Shown here piece by piece: positions 61,219 to 64,000 of a DNA stretch of 64,000 nucleotides. A program made the translations under genes and the position numbers. Numbering within the stretch: position 1 is the stretch's first letter; each line of letters opens with the position of its first letter. The stretch is taken from NCBI GenBank assembly GCA_000435635.1, contig FR882107.1, positions 1 to 64,000 on the forward strand, in the 5' to 3' direction. A model generated the notes under the pieces. It did no database searches. It had not been told where the DNA came from and saw nothing but the letters and a program-made list of their open reading frames with translations. This stretch comes from Prevotella sp. CAG:1320 (GTDB lineage Bacteria > Bacteroidota > Bacteroidia > Bacteroidales > Bacteroidaceae).

Positions 61219-61626
61219 TTACTGTTTAGCGTCGTTATTGATAGAGTCTACAAAAAGAGTGACGTGGTTAGAACGCTTGCGAATCCTGTAGCCACGGCCT
61301 TGAGGTGCTGGCCTCATGCGCTTTAAAGTTACGCCTTCGTCAACGAAGACCTTACTTACGTAAAGCTCTCCATCCTCAGCTTTGCGAGAATTCTTCATCT
61401 CCCAGTTAGCAATCGCCGAGCGCAACAATTTCTCAACGCTCTGAGCAGCCTGCTTCTTAGAGAACCTCAGGACACCAAGCGCACGATTAACTTCCAATCC
61501 ACGGATGGTATCTACCACATAACGCATCTTGCGGGGTGAGGAAGGTACGCCATTGAGCTTGGCGAAATACATTTTAGTGCGGGCTTCTTTTCTTTTCTCA
61601 GCCGCTATATGTTTTCTTGCTCCCAT
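61219..61626 (-). CDS. rplV: 50S ribosomal protein L22
   Basis: 135 residues. [20 protein letters not shown] and [20 protein letters not shown], the latter being the tunnel loop where macrolide-resistance changes arise. Confidence 0.98.
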   Translation of the reverse strand: MGARKHIAAEKRKEARTKMYFAKLNGVPSSPRKMRYVVDTIRGLEVNRALGVLRFSKKQAAQSVEKLLRSAIANWEMKNSRKAEDGELYVSKVFVDEGVTLKRMRPAPQGRGYRIRKRSNHVTLFVDSINNDAKQ

Positions 61627-61659
61627 TTTATTAATTAATCAGTTTGTGTTTACATCTGC

Positions 61660-61926
61660 TTACTTTCTGTTTCCAGAATGGCCACCGAACCTACGCGTAG
61701 GAGCGAACTCCCCGAGTTTATGGCCAACCATGTTTTCCGTAATGTAAACAGGAATGAATTTATTTCCGTTATGAACCGCAACGGTATGTCCCACGAAATC
61801 GGGAGATATCATTGAGGCCCTAGCCCATGTCTTAACGACATTTTTCTTGCCACTCTCGTTCATCTCCAGGATTTTCTTCTCCAGAGAGACGTTAATATAT
61901 GGACCTTTTTTAAGTGAACGACTCAT
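61660..61926 (-). CDS. rpsS: 30S ribosomal protein S19
   Basis: 88 residues. [40 protein letters not shown] and [14 protein letters not shown]. It lies in the 30S head near S13. Confidence 0.98.
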   Translation of the reverse strand: MSRSLKKGPYINVSLEKKILEMNESGKKNVVKTWARASMISPDFVGHTVAVHNGNKFIPVYITENMVGHKLGEFAPTRRFGGHSGNRK

Positions 61927-61939
61927 AATTTACTCTTCG

Positions 61940-62767
61940 TTATTTCTTGTTAGCTCTCTCGATAATATACTTGTTCGAATGCTTCTTGGGCGAGCGCGTC
62001 TTCAAGCCCTTAGCGTAAAGACCCTTACGTGAACGTGGATGACCACCACTCTGACGGCCTTCACCACCACCCATTGGGTGATCTACAGGGTTCATAACAA
62101 CACCACGGTTGTGAGGACGACGACCCAACCAGCGAGAGCGTCCAGCTTTACCTGACTGCTCCAAAGCATGATCCGAGTTACCTACACTACCGACCGTGGC
62201 CTTACAAGCACTCAAAATCTGACGAGTCTCGCCAGAAGGGAGCTTAATTACACAATACTTACCCTCACGGGAAGTCAACTGAGCAAAATTACCAGCCGAA
62301 CGAACGAACTTAGCACCCTGACCAGGACGCAACTCAATATTATGAATTACCGTACCTACAGGAATGTTTGCCAAAGGAAGAGCATTACCAATCTCTGGCG
62401 CTGCCTCAGCACCAGATAGTAATTTGTCACCCACTTTCAGTCCGTTGGGAGCAACTATGTAACGTTTTTCACCATCTGCGTAGAAAAGCAAAGCGATACG
62501 AGCCGAACGATTAGGATCGTATTCTATTGTCTTCACCACAGCGGGTACACCATCTTTCTCTCGCTTGAAGTCGATTAGACGATACTTCCTCTTATGACCA
62601 CCACCGCGATAGCGAACGGTCATTTTTCCGGTGTTGTTTCGACCACCGGTAGAACGCTTACCGTAAACGAGAGACTTCTCTGGCACGGATGCAGTAATCT
62701 CCTCGAACGTGCCAATAATCTTGTGTCTTTGTCCCGGAGTAACCGGTTTGAACTTACGTACTGCCAT
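61940..62767 (-). CDS. rplB: 50S ribosomal protein L2
   Basis: 275 residues. [20 protein letters not shown] and [20 protein letters not shown], the latter being the peptidyl-transferase-near loop with its histidine. Confidence 0.98.
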   Translation of the reverse strand: MAVRKFKPVTPGQRHKIIGTFEEITASVPEKSLVYGKRSTGGRNNTGKMTVRYRGGGHKRKYRLIDFKREKDGVPAVVKTIEYDPNRSARIALLFYADGEKRYIVAPNGLKVGDKLLSGAEAAPEIGNALPLANIPVGTVIHNIELRPGQGAKFVRSAGNFAQLTSREGKYCVIKLPSGETRQILSACKATVGSVGNSDHALEQSGKAGRSRWLGRRPHNRGVVMNPVDHPMGGGEGRQSGGHPRSRKGLYAKGLKTRSPKKHSNKYIIERANKK

Positions 62768-62774
62768 TTCTTAT

Positions 62775-63134
62775 TTAAATATTGCTATAAAAATCAATTG
62801 TATCGCCTTCTTTAAGAGTTACGATCGCTTTCTTGAATGCGTTTTTACGACCTCTCACAAGCCCAGTCCTGGTATAGCGTACAACGCTCTTACCTGCATA
62901 ACGCATTGTGTTGACATCAACAACTTTCACGTTGTACAGACGTTCCACCTCAGCCTTAATCTGCATCTTGTCAGCCTCAGGCTTCACGATGAAACCATAC
63001 TTGGGCGCAGCTTTTTTCGTTACCTGCTGCCCCTTGTTCTTGCCTGCTTTAGGAGTGTATGTTCTATCGACAGATGTCTTGTCGGTAATCTTGGTCATCT
63101 TCTCAGTGATCAAGGGTTTGATAATGAAGTTCAT
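62775..63134 (-). CDS. rplW: 50S ribosomal protein L23
   Basis: 119 residues from MNFIIKPLITEKMTKITDKT, against about 95-100 in E. coli. The extra length is a basic insertion (TPKAGKNKGQQVTKKAAPK) after the first helix; the rest is standard (VERLYNVKVVDVNTMRYAGK). It lies at the tunnel exit, where signal recognition particle and trigger factor dock. Confidence 0.96.
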   Translation of the reverse strand: MNFIIKPLITEKMTKITDKTSVDRTYTPKAGKNKGQQVTKKAAPKYGFIVKPEADKMQIKAEVERLYNVKVVDVNTMRYAGKSVVRYTRTGLVRGRKNAFKKAIVTLKEGDTIDFYSNI

Positions 63135-63151
63135 ATCCAATATTCTCCTTT

Positions 63152-63781
63152 TTACTTGTTTAAGGTTTCATCAATTGCCTTTAACGAATTTTCAGTGACA
63201 ACCAACACATCTGCATTCAACACGCGATACGCATTGAGCGAAGCGGCTATCATCACATCGGCCTTCTGCAAATTTCGAGCTGACAAATATACGTTTTTAT
63301 TTGCAGATGGCAAAAGAAGAAGGAACTTCTTGCCATCAACTTGCAGATTTTTAGCGATATTTATGAATTCTTTAGTCTTTGGAGCCTCAAAATCGAAGTC
63401 TTCAACCACAATAATTGCATTTTCCTTTGCCTTATAAGACAAAGCAGACTTACGGGCAAGAAGCTTAACCTTCTTGTTCAACTTAAAGCTGTAATCACGG
63501 GGCTTGGGGCCAAAGGCACGTCCACCACCTACAAGCACAGGCGAATTGATGTCACCACGACGAGCACCACCGCCACCTTTCTGACGACCCAGCTTACGGG
63601 TAGAACCAGATACCTCACTTCTCTCCTTAGCCTTGGCTGTACCCTGACGCTGGTTAGCGAGATACTGCTTTACGTCAAGATAGAGTACGTGATCATTAGG
63701 TTCGATTCCGAAGATAGACTCATTAAGAGTTACCTTACGACCGGTCGCTTGACCTTTTATATCTAAAACGCTAACTTCCAT
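63152..63781 (-). CDS. rplD: 50S ribosomal protein L4
   Basis: 209 residues. The tunnel loop [20 protein letters not shown] and [20 protein letters not shown]. In E. coli L4 represses the S10 operon. Its start overlaps the rplC stop by one base (TAATG). Confidence 0.98.
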   Translation of the reverse strand: MEVSVLDIKGQATGRKVTLNESIFGIEPNDHVLYLDVKQYLANQRQGTAKAKERSEVSGSTRKLGRQKGGGGARRGDINSPVLVGGGRAFGPKPRDYSFKLNKKVKLLARKSALSYKAKENAIIVVEDFDFEAPKTKEFINIAKNLQVDGKKFLLLLPSANKNVYLSARNLQKADVMIAASLNAYRVLNADVLVVTENSLKAIDETLNK

Positions 63782-64000
63782 TACTTATTGATTAAAACGA
63801 TTGAACCTTTGCACCCAGCGAAAGAGCCCTTGACAACCAAGAGATTCTGCTCAGGTATTACTTTCAACACTTGAAGGTTCTGAGTGGTCACCCTGTCACC
63901 TCCCATTTGTCCAGCCATACGCATACCCTTGAACACCTTTGCGGGGTAAGAACAAGCACCGATAGAACCCGGTTTGCGGGCACGATCATCTTGGCCGTGG
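63781..64000 (-). CDS. rplC: 50S ribosomal protein L3, C-terminal part (cut by the window)
   Basis: The last 72 codons lie in the window. They begin [20 protein letters not shown] and contain [20 protein letters not shown] and [14 protein letters not shown], the L3 C-terminal barrel. The N-terminus, and presumably rpsJ, lie to the right of the window. Confidence 0.95.
   Translation of the reverse strand, partial: HGQDDRARKPGSIGACSYPAKVFKGMRMAGQMGGDRVTTQNLQVLKVIPEQNLLVVKGSFAGCKGSIVLINK

Overview
The window comes from a member of the Bacteroidota, most likely the order Bacteroidales and probably close to Prevotella. The evidence is the promoter form seen upstream of many genes (TAnnTTTG or TAnnTTCG, in several places with TTTG or TTG 17-20 bases upstream), Bacteroidota-typical families (GLPGLI protein, PorT-type barrel, MORN/TonB proteins, a receiver-like/PEP-binding fusion, a split 5'-nucleotidase), weak Shine-Dalgarno signals, and the gene order of the ribosomal operon.

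Layout. 1-445: a palindrome, a GA microsatellite and a candidate small structured RNA. 446-5095: pstS on the minus strand, divergent from pstC-pstA-pstB-phoU. 5832-5904: tRNA-Pro. 6104-10739: an outer-membrane receptor and a GLPGLI protein, divergent from a membrane-anchored winged-helix regulator that looks like a kinase-dead sensor joined to an OmpR-type output domain. 10841-11623: HAD phosphatase. 12087-17803: an envelope energy operon exbB-exbD-exbD-tonB followed by a PstS-like lipoprotein and a TPR protein. 18016-24580: aminotransferase, ribBA, LptF/G permease, START-like protein, tRNA with CAU anticodon, cysteine desulfidase-like protein. 24696-28783: flavin reductase, a 55-residue 2[4Fe-4S] ferredoxin, PorT-like barrel, two halves of a 5'-nucleotidase, rplS. 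28989-31954: a visibly AT-richer four-gene cluster of mostly unknown function. 32449-42415: small proteins, pgeF-obg-adk-hpt, divergent nnr, tag, a glutaredoxin-like protein, fba, a GH43 enzyme. 42456-49686: a PEP-synthase-like protein, rlpA, envelope lipoproteins, a PepSY-like protein, a MATE exporter. 49798-64000: the S10-spc-alpha ribosomal operon, minus strand, from rplQ back to a truncated rplC.

Most of the window is core metabolism and envelope biology: high-affinity phosphate uptake, TonB-energised outer-membrane transport with its own Ton motor, riboflavin synthesis, LPS export, nucleotide salvage and translation.

The most unusual signal is non-coding. Seven intergenic loci carry short arrays of 14-15 bp cores, most of them palindromic around one central base, repeated at exactly 21 or 22 bp with 6-8 bp variable spacers. 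At least four unrelated core sequences use this same geometry. All arrays lie beyond the 3' ends of genes, usually just past a terminator; none lies between divergent promoters. The geometry resembles iterons (two helical turns per unit), but no replication gene is present. I do not recognise the family.
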